A DNA stretch of 64,000 bases from Micavibrio aeruginosavorus_D (lineage in GTDB: Bacteria > Pseudomonadota > Alphaproteobacteria > Micavibrionales > Micavibrionaceae), in assembly GCF_051245535.1 (NCBI RefSeq), contig NZ_CP195303.1, forward strand, positions 1,736,001 to 1,800,000, read 5' to 3'. Shown one piece after another: positions 8,063 to 16,187 of the stretch. The notes beneath the pieces are model-generated. The model was not told the origin of the DNA. It made no database searches and saw nothing but the letters and a program-made list of their open reading frames with translations. Position 1 is the stretch's first letter. Every line of letters begins with the position of its first letter. The position numbers were made by a program, and so were the translations under genes.

Positions 8063-8611
8063 TTAGTTGCGGAAGGGCATCATGAAACCGCGCAGAAGCT
8101 CTTTTGCTTCTTCGTCGGATTGTGCCGTGGTGCAGATGATGATGTCCATCCCGCGCATTTGATCAACTTTATCGTAGTCGATCTCGGGGAACACGATCTG
8201 CTCCTTCAAGCCCATCGCATAGTTACCACGACCGTCAAAGCTGCGGCCGTTAATGCCGCGGAAGTCGCGAACGCGCGGCAGCGCGATCGTTACCAGACGA
8301 TCCAGGAATTCATACATGTGCGCGCGACGCAGGGTCACTTTGCAACCGATCGCCATATCTTCACGAATTTTGAAGGAGGCGTTCGCTTTGCGAGCGTGCG
8401 TGATCAGCGGCTTTTGGCCGGAGATACGCGTCATATCGCTGACAGCGTTTTCAATGTGTGCGCGGTTGGTCGTGGCTTCGCCTACGCCCATGTTCAGAAC
8501 GATTTTATCCAGACGCGGGATCTGCATATCGTTCTTGTAACCGTATTTTTGTTTCAGCGCCGGTTTGATGTCTTTTTCGTACATCACCTGGAAACGGGGC
8601 TTCGTTGTCAT
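8063..8611 (-). CDS. rplE: 50S ribosomal protein L5
   Basis: L5 binds 5S rRNA and contacts the P-site tRNA. The 182-residue product has PRLDKIVLNMGVGEA, SGQKPLITHARKANASFKIRE and the C-terminal GMDIIICTTAQSDEEAKELLRGFMMPF. ATG 8611 (MTTKPRFQVMYEKD) is chosen because AAGGA stands 7-8 bases upstream; an upstream ATG at 8626 and GTG at 8629 would place that site inside the gene. It follows rplX closely. Confidence 0.94.
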   Translation of the reverse strand: MTTKPRFQVMYEKDIKPALKQKYGYKNDMQIPRLDKIVLNMGVGEATTNRAHIENAVSDMTRISGQKPLITHARKANASFKIREDMAIGCKVTLRRAHMYEFLDRLVTIALPRVRDFRGINGRSFDGRGNYAMGLKEQIVFPEIDYDKVDQMRGMDIIICTTAQSDEEAKELLRGFMMPFRN

Positions 8612-8629
8612 CGCCGTATCCTTCATCAC

Positions 8630-8956
8630 TTATTTATCAAGAGTTTCGCCGGAGCGTCGTGCTACGCGGACCTTTTTACCGTCCTTCAGGGTCGTGTAAC
8701 CCACTCGAGTCGGCTTGTTCGACTTCGGATCAATCAGAGCCACGTTAGACGCGTGGATCGGCATTTCCTTGGTCTCGATACCACCTGCACTCGTCGCCGA
8801 AGGCTTCGTGTGTTTTTTCGCCAGGTTGATACCTTGAACCAGAACGCGGTTGTCTTCAGGGAATACCTTCAGAACTTCACCGGTTTTGGTTTTATCTTTA
8901 CCAGTCAGAACGACGACTTTGTCGCCCTTTTTGATTTTCAATTTTACGTTGCTCAT
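8630..8956 (-). CDS. rplX: 50S ribosomal protein L24
   Basis: L24 initiates 50S assembly. The 108-residue protein has a KOW motif (KKGDKVVVLTGKDKTKTGEVLKVFPEDNRVLVQGIN) and the downstream GGIETKEMPIHASNVALIDP signature. The start shares a base with the end of rplN, so the two are translationally coupled. Confidence 0.97.
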   Translation of the reverse strand: MSNVKLKIKKGDKVVVLTGKDKTKTGEVLKVFPEDNRVLVQGINLAKKHTKPSATSAGGIETKEMPIHASNVALIDPKSNKPTRVGYTTLKDGKKVRVARRSGETLDK

Positions 8957-9324
8957 TACAGCACCTCTGGCGCCAGAGAAATAATTTTCATGTAGCCCTT
9001 GCCACGCAGTTCACGTGTCACGGGGCCGAAGATACGGGTTCCGATCGGCTCGCCCTGCTTGTTGATCAGCACAACTGAGTTGCCGTCAAAGCGGATTTTT
9101 TCGCCGTTCGCGCGCTTCAGACCATGGGCCGTACGCACAATAACCGCGCGGTGAACATCACCCTTTTTTACGCGGCCGCGCGGAATGGCGTCCTTTACCG
9201 AAACAACGATGATATCGCCGATATTCGCGGAGTTGTGGTGAGACCCGCCCAGTACTTTAATGCACTGAACGCGTTTCGCGCCGCTGTTATCGGCTACATC
9301 GAGTTCTGATTCCATCTGGATCAT
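8956..9324 (-). CDS. rplN: 50S ribosomal protein L14
   Basis: L14 forms an intersubunit bridge and is the docking site of RsfS. The 122-residue protein begins MIQMESELDVADNSGAKRVQCIKVLGG and ends RELRGKGYMKIISLAPEVL, both conserved. It overlaps rplX by one base and follows rpsQ by 52. Confidence 0.98.
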   Translation of the reverse strand: MIQMESELDVADNSGAKRVQCIKVLGGSHHNSANIGDIIVVSVKDAIPRGRVKKGDVHRAVIVRTAHGLKRANGEKIRFDGNSVVLINKQGEPIGTRIFGPVTRELRGKGYMKIISLAPEVL

Positions 9325-9376
9325 GATCGTTCTGCCTTCTTTAATCGTTCAAACTTGTCGTTTCAATTCGCCCTAA

Positions 9377-9760
9377 TTAGGCGTCTTTTTTCTTGGCTGC
9401 GGGTTTCTTCGCGGCCGGTTTCTTTGCTGCGGCGGTTTTCGCGCCAGCTTTCGCCGGAGCCTTTTTCGCCTTCGGTGCGGCAGCGGCCTTTTCGGTCACT
9501 TCCGGAGCCTGACGGGTCGCGGCATCGCCCAGACCAGCCGATACACGCCAAGATTTCCGCTTGGAAATCGGACGGCATTCCTCGATCTGCACCCGGTCGC
9601 CGACTTTATACATATTCAGCTCGTCATGTGCAGCATATTTATCGGATTTCCGGATGTATTTTTTGTACACCGGGTGCATCGTGCGGCGCTCGACCAGAAC
9701 CGTAACGGTCTTGTCCATCTTGTCGCTGACGACGTTGCCTTCCAGAATGCGACGTGGCAT
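9377..9760 (-). CDS. rpsQ: 30S ribosomal protein S17 with long Lys/Ala tail
   Basis: S17 is an early-binding 16S rRNA protein. The OB-fold core covers about residues 1-75 (LEGNVVSDKMDKTVTVLVERR through GDRVQIEECRPISKRKSWRV). It is followed by a roughly 50-residue low-complexity tail of Ala, Lys and Pro with PAAKKPAAKKK near the end. E. coli S17 has 84 residues and no such tail. The tail is in frame with the same codon style as its neighbours, so it is a lineage feature and not a frameshift. Confidence 0.96.
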   Translation of the reverse strand: MPRRILEGNVVSDKMDKTVTVLVERRTMHPVYKKYIRKSDKYAAHDELNMYKVGDRVQIEECRPISKRKSWRVSAGLGDAATRQAPEVTEKAAAAPKAKKAPAKAGAKTAAAKKPAAKKPAAKKKDA

Positions 9761-9788
9761 GTATTTGCTCCTTACCTACGTATCTCTA

Positions 9789-10034
9789 TTAAGCGGCTTT
9801 GGTCTTTTTCGCGGATTTCGGGCTTTTCGCCTTTGCCGCGGTCGGACCGCCTTTTTGTTGTTCTAAAACCGTCTGAATACGGGCGATATCGCGGCGCAGG
9901 CCACGGATTTGTGCCGTATTGGACAGCTGGCCGCCAGCTTTCTGGAAACGCAGCGTCATTTGCTGCTGTTTCAGGTCAACAAGCATCTTTTTCAGCTCGT
10001 CGGCGGTTTTGCCTTTAATGTCTTCCGCTTTCAT
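9789..10034 (-). CDS. rpmC: 50S ribosomal protein L29
   Basis: L29 lies at the polypeptide exit tunnel and contacts trigger factor and SRP. The core MKAEDIKGKTADELKKMLVDLKQQQMTLRFQKAGGQLSNTAQIRGLRRDIARIQTVL is standard. A basic extension of about 15 residues (PTAAKAKSPKSAKKTKAA) brings it to 81 residues against 63 in E. coli. Confidence 0.96.
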   Translation of the reverse strand: MKAEDIKGKTADELKKMLVDLKQQQMTLRFQKAGGQLSNTAQIRGLRRDIARIQTVLEQQKGGPTAAKAKSPKSAKKTKAA

Positions 10035-10063
10035 ATCGCGTCTCCTAACACTCGGCCCGGGGC

Positions 10064-10477
10064 TTATTCGCCAATACGGGCAATGAATTTCGTTTTAACC
10101 GGCAGTTTCGCCGCGGCCAGTTCCAGTGCTTCGCGGGCTACCGTTTCCGGTACACCGTCCAGTTCGAACAGGATACGGCCCGGTTTTACCCGTGCAGCCC
10201 AGAATTCCGGGGCGCCTTTACCGGAACCCATCCGCACTTCCAGCGGCTTTTTGGATACCGGGACGTCCGGGAATACACGGATCCAGACTTTACCTTGACG
10301 CTTCATCGCACGGGTGATCGCACGACGGGCTGCCTCGATCTGACGCGCGGTCAGACGATCCGGATCCAGGGTTTTCAGGCCATAAGAGCCGAAAGCCAGA
10401 GTCGCACCGCTGGTGGCCAGACCGTGGATACGGCCTTTATGCTGTTTGCGGTATTTTGTCTTTTTCGGTTGCAGCAT
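10064..10477 (-). CDS. rplP: 50S ribosomal protein L16
   Basis: L16 organises the A site of the 50S subunit. The 137-residue protein begins MLQPKKTKYRKQHKGRIHGLA and contains VRMGSGKGAPEFWAARVKPGRILFELDG, the conserved region that includes the arginine hydroxylated by RoxA in some bacteria. Standard position between rpsC and rpmC. Confidence 0.98.
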   Translation of the reverse strand: MLQPKKTKYRKQHKGRIHGLATSGATLAFGSYGLKTLDPDRLTARQIEAARRAITRAMKRQGKVWIRVFPDVPVSKKPLEVRMGSGKGAPEFWAARVKPGRILFELDGVPETVAREALELAAAKLPVKTKFIARIGE

Positions 10478-10516
10478 CGTCTTTGCTCACATCTTCAATC
10501 GTTCAAATTCAGTCAA

Positions 10517-11203
10517 TTAACCACGGGGTGTAGAAGCCGGGGTCGTTTCAGTGCGTTTGTCGCGGGCCAGCGGATCATGTTCCAGGACATCGCCCTTGTA
10601 GATCCATACCTTCACACCAATGATCCCGAAGGTCGTCAGTGCTTCGGCAAAGCCGTAGTCCATATCAGCACGCAGTGTGTGCAGAGGCACGCGGCCTTCG
10701 CGGTACCATTCGGTACGTGCGATGTCAGCCCCGCCCAAACGACCGGATACGTTTACACGGATCCCTTGGCCACCCAGACGCAGTGCGCTTTGTACGGCGC
10801 GCTTCATTGCACGACGGAAGGACACGCGGCGCTCCAGCTGTTGGGCAATGCCCTCAGCAACCAGCTGTGCGTCAACTTCCGGCTTGCGGATTTCAACAAT
10901 GTTCAGCGAAACATCGGAACCACCGCGGATCGACAGATCCTTACGCAGTTTCTCAATGTCGGCGCCTTTTTTACCGATGATCACACCCGGGCGAGCCGCG
11001 TGAATCGTCACTTTCGTGTTCTGGGCGGCGCGCTCGATGATGACTTTGCTGATGCCTGCGGCTTTCAGCTTGTCCTTCACGTATTCGCGCAGCTTCAGAT
11101 CCTCAACCAGCCGATCGGCATAGTTGCGGTCGGAAAACCAGCGGGAATCCCAGGTGCGGTTGATACCGACGCGGATACCGATTGGATTGACCTTCTGACC
11201 CAT
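10517..11203 (-). CDS. rpsC: 30S ribosomal protein S3
   Basis: S3 lines the mRNA entry channel and takes part in mRNA unwinding. The 228-residue protein begins MGQKVNPIGIRVGINRTWDSRWF, has the KH-domain loop VIIGKKGADIEKLRKDL and the C-terminal RLGGADIARTEWYREGRVPLHTLRADMDYG. It ends ETTPASTPRG. Confidence 0.98.
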   Translation of the reverse strand: MGQKVNPIGIRVGINRTWDSRWFSDRNYADRLVEDLKLREYVKDKLKAAGISKVIIERAAQNTKVTIHAARPGVIIGKKGADIEKLRKDLSIRGGSDVSLNIVEIRKPEVDAQLVAEGIAQQLERRVSFRRAMKRAVQSALRLGGQGIRVNVSGRLGGADIARTEWYREGRVPLHTLRADMDYGFAEALTTFGIIGVKVWIYKGDVLEHDPLARDKRTETTPASTPRG

Positions 11204-11252
11204 AACCTTATTGCTCCTTCAAATCTCTTTTATATGCGCTCTGTTTATTCGC

Positions 11253-11630
11253 TTAGTCGGCGTCGCGTTGACGCACAACGATGGTCAGGTTGCTGAAAAA
11301 CTTTTCAACCGGACCTACGCGACCACGTGCACGGGCACGGAAGCGGCGCATTTTCACCGATTTACCAACGGTGGCTTCGGCAATGTACAAACGGTCAACA
11401 TCCAGATTGTGGTTGTTTTCCGCATTCGCCACAGCAGCTTTCAGCACTTGCTTTACATCGCGTGCGGCATGCTTCGTGGAAAATTCCAGGTCAACCAGCG
11501 CCTTGGCCGCGCTTTTGCCGCGGATCATTTGCGCTACCAGATTCAGCTTACGCGGGCTCGAGCCAACATATTTGGCCATTGCCTGGGCTTCGTTGGCAGC
11601 TGCGCGCCGTTTATTTGCATCCTGTCCCAT
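11253..11630 (-). CDS. rplV: 50S ribosomal protein L22
   Basis: L22 lines the exit tunnel with a long beta-hairpin. The 125-residue protein has YVGSSPRKLNLVAQMIRGKSAAKALVDLEF and the hairpin region KMRRFRARARGRVGPVEKFFSNLTIVV. No duplication or deletion of the macrolide-relevant loop is evident. Confidence 0.98.
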   Translation of the reverse strand: MGQDANKRRAAANEAQAMAKYVGSSPRKLNLVAQMIRGKSAAKALVDLEFSTKHAARDVKQVLKAAVANAENNHNLDVDRLYIAEATVGKSVKMRRFRARARGRVGPVEKFFSNLTIVVRQRDAD

Positions 11631-11669
11631 TGGGTTCGTCCTTTACTGCTTCAATCGCTTATCAGCTAA

Positions 11670-11945
11670 TTACTTGCCGGCTTTTTTATCGGCGCTGTGA
11701 CCCTTGTAGGTACGGGTCGGCGCGAATTCGCCCAGCTTGTGGCCGATCATTTGGTCGGTCACCAGAACGGGCAGAAACTTCTGACCGTTATGTACACCGA
11801 AGGTCAGACCTACCATGTTCGGCAGAATCGTGGACCGACGGGACCAGGTTTTAATCACTTCTTTTTTGCCGCTGCTGCGCACATTTTCCACTTTTTGCAG
11901 AACGTGGCGATCAACAAACGGACCTTTCCAGACTGAACGTGCCAT
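11670..11945 (-). CDS. rpsS: 30S ribosomal protein S19
   Basis: S19 pairs with S13 in the 30S head. The 91-residue protein begins MARSVWKGPFVDRHVLQKVE and contains the signature GLTFGVHNGQKFLPVLVTDQMIGHKLGEFAPTR. Standard position between rplB and rplV. Confidence 0.98.
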   Translation of the reverse strand: MARSVWKGPFVDRHVLQKVENVRSSGKKEVIKTWSRRSTILPNMVGLTFGVHNGQKFLPVLVTDQMIGHKLGEFAPTRTYKGHSADKKAGK

Positions 11946-11966
11946 AGTCTAAGCTCTCCTAAAACC

Positions 11967-12791
11967 TTACTTCTTGCGACGACGGATAATGAATTTATCG
12001 GTCGCTTTGTTCTTACGGGTTTTTGCACCCTTGGTCGGTTTGCCCCACGGCGTAACCGGGTGACGACCACCCGAGGTACGACCTTCGCCACCACCCAACG
12101 GGTGATCGACCGGGTTCATAACAACGCCGCGAACGTGCGGGCGTTTACCGCGCCAACGGGTGCGACCAGCTTTACCATCATTGGTGTTGAAGTGGTCCGG
12201 GTTGGACACTGCACCAACGGTGGCCATGCATTCCTGACGAACAACACGCAGTTCGCCAGAGGCCAGTTTAATCTGGGTGTAACCTTGGTCACGACCAACA
12301 ACTTGAGCATAGGTCCCGGCGGAGCGAGCCATCTGGCCGCCTTTGCCCGGTTTCAGTTCAACGTTGTGAACGATCGTACCAACCGGCATGCTTTTCAGCA
12401 TCATCGCGTTGCCCGGCTTCACGTCGGTTTTTTCGCCAGCAACAACTTTGTCGCCAACTTTCAAACGTTGCGGCGCAATGATGTACGCCATTTCGCCATC
12501 AAGATACTTGATCAGAGCGATATAGGCTGTGCGGTTCGGGTCATATTCCAAACGCTCAACCGTGGCTTCCATGCCCCACTTGCGACGCTTCCAGTCGATA
12601 ACGCGGTAGCGGCGCTTGTGACCACCGCCACGTTGCCATGACGTAATGCGACCATAGTTGTTACGGCCACCGGTCTTGTGCAGACCTTCGGTCAGGGAGC
12701 GCTCCGGCTTGCCCTTCCACAGCTGGCTACGATCAGTGATGATCAGCTCGCGTGTGCTCGGGGTCACGGGATTGAATTTTTTCAGTGCCAT
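11967..12791 (-). CDS. rplB: 50S ribosomal protein L2
   Basis: L2 is needed for subunit joining and peptidyl transfer. The 274-residue protein has RNNYGRITSWQRGGGHKRRYRVIDWKR near the start and the C-terminal PVDHPLGGGEGRTSGGRHPVTPWGKPTKG. Most L2 proteins read HPHGGGEG here; this one has Leu (codon TTG) for the second His, while the first His is kept. The rest is standard. Confidence 0.98.
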   Translation of the reverse strand: MALKKFNPVTPSTRELIITDRSQLWKGKPERSLTEGLHKTGGRNNYGRITSWQRGGGHKRRYRVIDWKRRKWGMEATVERLEYDPNRTAYIALIKYLDGEMAYIIAPQRLKVGDKVVAGEKTDVKPGNAMMLKSMPVGTIVHNVELKPGKGGQMARSAGTYAQVVGRDQGYTQIKLASGELRVVRQECMATVGAVSNPDHFNTNDGKAGRTRWRGKRPHVRGVVMNPVDHPLGGGEGRTSGGRHPVTPWGKPTKGAKTRKNKATDKFIIRRRKK

Positions 12792-12830
12792 CAGTTTAGC
12801 CCTTTGCTCTCAATCTCTTCATTCAACCAA

Positions 12831-13151
12831 TTACGCGGCAGTGCCGACGTCGATGGTTTGACCTTCTTCCAACGTCACGATCGCTTTCTTAGCGTCGCTA
12901 CGACGGCCCAAACGGCCACGGAAAATTTTGCTTTTACCTTTTTGGATCGAGGTGTTCACACCCTTCACCTTCACTTCAAAGACAGCCTCAACAGCTTCTT
13001 TGATAGCCGGTTTCGTCGCGGTCATCGGCACGCGGAACGTGATTTGACCGTGTTGGGAACCCATGGTGGCTTTTTCAGTGATCAGCGGCGTGCGTACGAT
13101 GTCGTACATCCATGCAGCAATTTTCACGTCTTTTTTCGCCTTCGTTGCCAT
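12831..13151 (-). CDS. rplW: 50S ribosomal protein L23
   Basis: L23 is the main docking site for trigger factor and SRP at the tunnel exit. The 106-residue protein contains YDIVRTPLITEKATMGSQHGQITFRV and VEAVFEVKVKGVNTSIQKGK. It has a short N-terminal extension before YDIVRTP. Standard S10-operon position. Confidence 0.97.
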   Translation of the reverse strand: MATKAKKDVKIAAWMYDIVRTPLITEKATMGSQHGQITFRVPMTATKPAIKEAVEAVFEVKVKGVNTSIQKGKSKIFRGRLGRRSDAKKAIVTLEEGQTIDVGTAA

Positions 13152-13169
13152 TGTCTTGATCCCTCTATC

Positions 13170-13793
13170 TTATTTGCTCAGACGTTCGGTCAGATTCGCG
13201 ACCGCGTCCTTGGTCAAAACCAGCGTGTCACGACGCAGAATGTCATACACGTTTGCGCCTTGGCTCGGCAGAACATCAATACGCGGCAGGTTGTCCGTCG
13301 CGCGGGAGAAGTTCGCATCCACCTCTGCGCCACAAACGATCAGCGCATTGGTCAGGCCCAGAGCCTTCATCGCAGCAGCCATCGGCTTCGTTTTGTGGTC
13401 AGCCGCAACGGCCTCATCCAGAACGATCAGCTTGCCAGCTTTTGCCTTCGCAGACAGTGCGCTGCGCAGAGCCAGAGCCCGTACCTTTTTCGGCAGATCC
13501 GTTGCGTGGGAACGCGGCGTCGGTCCGAAAATCACTGCACCACCGCGCATTTGCGGGGAACGCAGGGAACCCTGACGACCATTACCTGTGCCCTTTTGCT
13601 TGAACGGCTTCTTACCTGTACCGCTCACTTCACCAATTTCCTTGGTGTCGTGCGTACCGGCGCGACGCTTGTTCAGCTGGAAATGAACCATCCGGTGAAG
13701 GATGTCATTCCGCACGCTCATGCCAAAGATTGCATCGTCCAGATCAATCTGGCCGACCTCTTTGTTCTGCAAATTCTTGACCGCAACCTTCAT
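13170..13793 (-). CDS. rplD: 50S ribosomal protein L4
   Basis: L4 lines the exit tunnel and in E. coli autoregulates the S10 operon. The 207-residue protein has the extended loop KPFKQKGTGNGRQGSLRSPQMRGGAVIFGPTPR. The loop keeps the KQKGTG motif in which macrolide-resistance changes occur, so it appears wild type. Whether the L4-dependent leader exists here is doubtful, since rpsJ has no promoter of its own in view. Confidence 0.97.
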   Translation of the reverse strand: MKVAVKNLQNKEVGQIDLDDAIFGMSVRNDILHRMVHFQLNKRRAGTHDTKEIGEVSGTGKKPFKQKGTGNGRQGSLRSPQMRGGAVIFGPTPRSHATDLPKKVRALALRSALSAKAKAGKLIVLDEAVAADHKTKPMAAAMKALGLTNALIVCGAEVDANFSRATDNLPRIDVLPSQGANVYDILRRDTLVLTKDAVANLTERLSK

Positions 13794-13826
13794 GGTTCCA
13801 CGTCCTTCTATAAATGCTTCTATTCG

Positions 13827-14561
13827 TTATTCAGCCGGAGCTGCTTCTTCTGCCGGGGCCGCTTCAACAGCCGGAGCTGCCTTTGCTGCGCCTTTCAGGG
13901 CTGCCGGTTTCGGCAGATCGGCCGGAGCCGGAACCTTAACGGCATCTTGAATGCGTACCCATTGACCATCCGTACCCGGAACCGAACCCTTAACCAGGAT
14001 CAGACCGTCTTCGATATCAATAGCAACCACTTTCAAATTCTGTGTCGTCACTTGCTCAGCACCCAGGTGACCGGCCATCTTCTTGTTCTTGAAGACTTTA
14101 CCCGGATCTTGGCGCTGACCGGTGGAACCGTGGGAACGGTGCGACACGGATACACCGTGTGTTGCACGCAGACCACCGAAGTTCCAGCGTTTCATCGGAC
14201 CAGCAAAACCTTTACCGGTCGTGATACCCGTTACATCAACCAACTGGCCAGCAACGAAGTGGCTTGCGCAGATTTCTGCACCAACTTCGATCAGGTTTTC
14301 CGGAGAAACGCGAAATTCCGCAACTTTCTTCTTCGGCTCAACCTTGGCTTTCGCGAAATGGCCGCGCTGGGCTTTCGCCGTGCGCTTTACCTTTGCAACG
14401 CCAGCACCCAACTGAACAGCCGTGTAGCCGTCTTTGTCTTCGGTGCGGACAGCCACAACCTGGCAGCCATCGATTTTCAGCACAGTCACAGGAACGCTAC
14501 GGCCTTCTTCGTCGAAGATCCGTGTCATCCCTTCTTTGCGTGCAATCAGACCAGTTCTCAT
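13827..14561 (-). CDS. rplC: 50S ribosomal protein L3 with Ala/Glu tail
   Basis: L3 is one of the two assembly initiators of the 50S subunit. The 244-residue protein has MRTGLIARKEGMTRIFDEEGR at the start and SHRSHGSTGQRQDPGKVFKNKKMAGHLGAEQVT, which includes the glutamine methylated by PrmB in E. coli. A C-terminal extension of about 30 residues is rich in Ala, Pro and Glu (AAPAVEAAPAEEAAPAE); E. coli L3 has 209 residues. Confidence 0.97.
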   Translation of the reverse strand: MRTGLIARKEGMTRIFDEEGRSVPVTVLKIDGCQVVAVRTEDKDGYTAVQLGAGVAKVKRTAKAQRGHFAKAKVEPKKKVAEFRVSPENLIEVGAEICASHFVAGQLVDVTGITTGKGFAGPMKRWNFGGLRATHGVSVSHRSHGSTGQRQDPGKVFKNKKMAGHLGAEQVTTQNLKVVAIDIEDGLILVKGSVPGTDGQWVRIQDAVKVPAPADLPKPAALKGAAKAAPAVEAAPAEEAAPAE

Positions 14562-14597
14562 TGTCTTCGTCCTCTTGTGTTCCAGTGTCAGCGCTTA

Positions 14598-14918
14598 TTA
14601 AGCAGCCTGACCAATCTTAATCTCAACATCAACGCCAGCGGCGAGGTCGAGTTTCATCAGCGCGTCAACCGTTTGCGGGGTCGGATCGACGATGTCGATC
14701 AGGCGCTTGTGGGTGCGCATTTCGAACGCTTCCATCGACTTCTTGTCGATGTGCGGCGAACGCAGAACGGTGAACCGTTCAATGCGCGTCGGCAGAGGAA
14801 CCGGACCGCGAACGCGGGCGCCGGTACGCTTGGCCGTATTGACGATCTCACCCGTGGACTGATCCAGAACGCGGTGATCGAAAGCCTTCAGGCGGATGCG
14901 AATGGTTTGCGTATCCAT
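14598..14918 (-). CDS. rpsJ: 30S ribosomal protein S10 (NusE)
   Basis: S10 works in the ribosome and as NusE in antitermination with NusB and NusG. The 106-residue protein contains IRIRLKAFDHRVLDQSTGEIV, GPVPLPTRIERFTVLRSPHIDKKSMEAFEMRTHKR and a C-terminal valine-rich strand. It starts only 25 bases after tuf1, so the S10 operon continues from the str operon with no separate promoter visible. Confidence 0.98.
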   Translation of the reverse strand: MDTQTIRIRLKAFDHRVLDQSTGEIVNTAKRTGARVRGPVPLPTRIERFTVLRSPHIDKKSMEAFEMRTHKRLIDIVDPTPQTVDALMKLDLAAGVDVEIKIGQAA

Positions 14919-14943
14919 AGTTCGGTTCCTTTACCTTAATATC

Positions 14944-16122
14944 TTACTTCACAATCTTGCCAACAACGCCAGCACCGACGGTGCGGCCGCCTTCGCGGAT
15001 AGCGAAGCGCAGACCTTCGTTCATCGCGATCGGGCAGATCAGTTCGACTTCGAAGTTTACGTTATCGCCAGGCATAACCATTTCCGTTCCAGCCGGCAGC
15101 GTTACGATGCCCGTAACGTCCGTCGTGCGGAAGTAGAACTGCGGACGGTAGTTCGTGAAGAACGGCGTGTGGCGGCCACCTTCGTCTTTCGACAGAATGT
15201 ACGCTTCAGCCGTGAAGTTCGTGTGCGGGGTAATCGAACCCGGCGCGCACAGAACTTGGCCACGCTCAACGTCTTCACGTTTCGTACCACGCAGCAGAGC
15301 GCCGATGTTGTCACCAGCTTCACCGCTGTCCAGCAGTTTGCGGAACATTTCAACGCCCGTTACGGTCGTTTTTTGCGTCGGGCGAATACCAACGATTTCG
15401 ATCTCTTCGCCAACTTTCACGATGCCCTGTTCAACACGGCCCGTTACAACGGTACCACGGCCAGAGATCGAGAATACGTCTTCAACCGGCATCAGGAACG
15501 GCTTGTCTTTCGGACGGGCCGGGGTCGGGATGAACGAGTCAACCGCTTCCATCAGAGCCTGAATCGATTTCTCACCAATTTCCGGATCGCGTTTTTCCAG
15601 AGCGGCCAGAGCGGAGCCCTTTACCACCGGAATGTCGTCGCCCGGGAATTCGTATTTGGACAACAGTTCACGGATTTCCATTTCAACCAGGTCCAGCAGT
15701 TCAGCATCGTCAACCTGGTCTACTTTGTTCATGTAAACAACCAGGGACGGAACGCCAACCTGACGCGCCAGCAGGATGTGTTCGCGCGTCTGCGGCATCG
15801 GGCCGTCAGCAGCGGAGCAAACCAGAATAGCACCGTCCATCTGTGCCGCACCCGTGATCATGTTCTTCACATAGTCAGCGTGGCCCGGGCAGTCAACGTG
15901 CGCATAGTGGCGGTTGGCTGTTTCATATTCAACGTGCGACGTGGAAATCGTGATACCACGGGCTTTCTCTTCAGGAGCTTTGTCAATCTGGTCATATGCC
16001 AGTGCTTCCTTCGAGAATTGTTGCGTGATCGCAGCCGTCAACGTCGTCTTGCCATGGTCAACGTGACCAATCGTGCCGATGTTTACGTGCGGCTTATTCC
16101 GCTCAAACTTACCCTTTGCCAT
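14944..16122 (-). CDS. tuf: Elongation factor Tu, copy 1 (str operon)
   Basis: EF-Tu delivers aminoacyl-tRNA to the A site as a GTP complex. The 392-residue protein has the P-loop GHVDHGKT, the switch II DCPGHADY and NKVD, followed by the two beta-barrel domains. It lies between fusA and rpsJ, the ancestral tufA place. It differs from copy 2 (42394-43572) at six bases that I counted, one of which changes a residue (Ser here, Ala in copy 2, in MEAVDSFIPTP). Confidence 0.99.
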   Translation of the reverse strand: MAKGKFERNKPHVNIGTIGHVDHGKTTLTAAITQQFSKEALAYDQIDKAPEEKARGITISTSHVEYETANRHYAHVDCPGHADYVKNMITGAAQMDGAILVCSAADGPMPQTREHILLARQVGVPSLVVYMNKVDQVDDAELLDLVEMEIRELLSKYEFPGDDIPVVKGSALAALEKRDPEIGEKSIQALMEAVDSFIPTPARPKDKPFLMPVEDVFSISGRGTVVTGRVEQGIVKVGEEIEIVGIRPTQKTTVTGVEMFRKLLDSGEAGDNIGALLRGTKREDVERGQVLCAPGSITPHTNFTAEAYILSKDEGGRHTPFFTNYRPQFYFRTTDVTGIVTLPAGTEMVMPGDNVNFEVELICPIAMNEGLRFAIREGGRTVGAGVVGKIVK

Positions 16123-16187
16123 CTTTTTTTCCTTCTCAAAACCTAATCAGGTTGTTTCTTCAGTTTCTGTTGTGTTCTAGGCGGTGA

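Noticed and set aside
12678..14939. A 753-codon plus-strand open frame across rplW, rplD, rplC and rpsJ
   Set aside because: It runs antisense to four certain ribosomal protein genes. Its product has no family features and results from codon bias in highly expressed genes.
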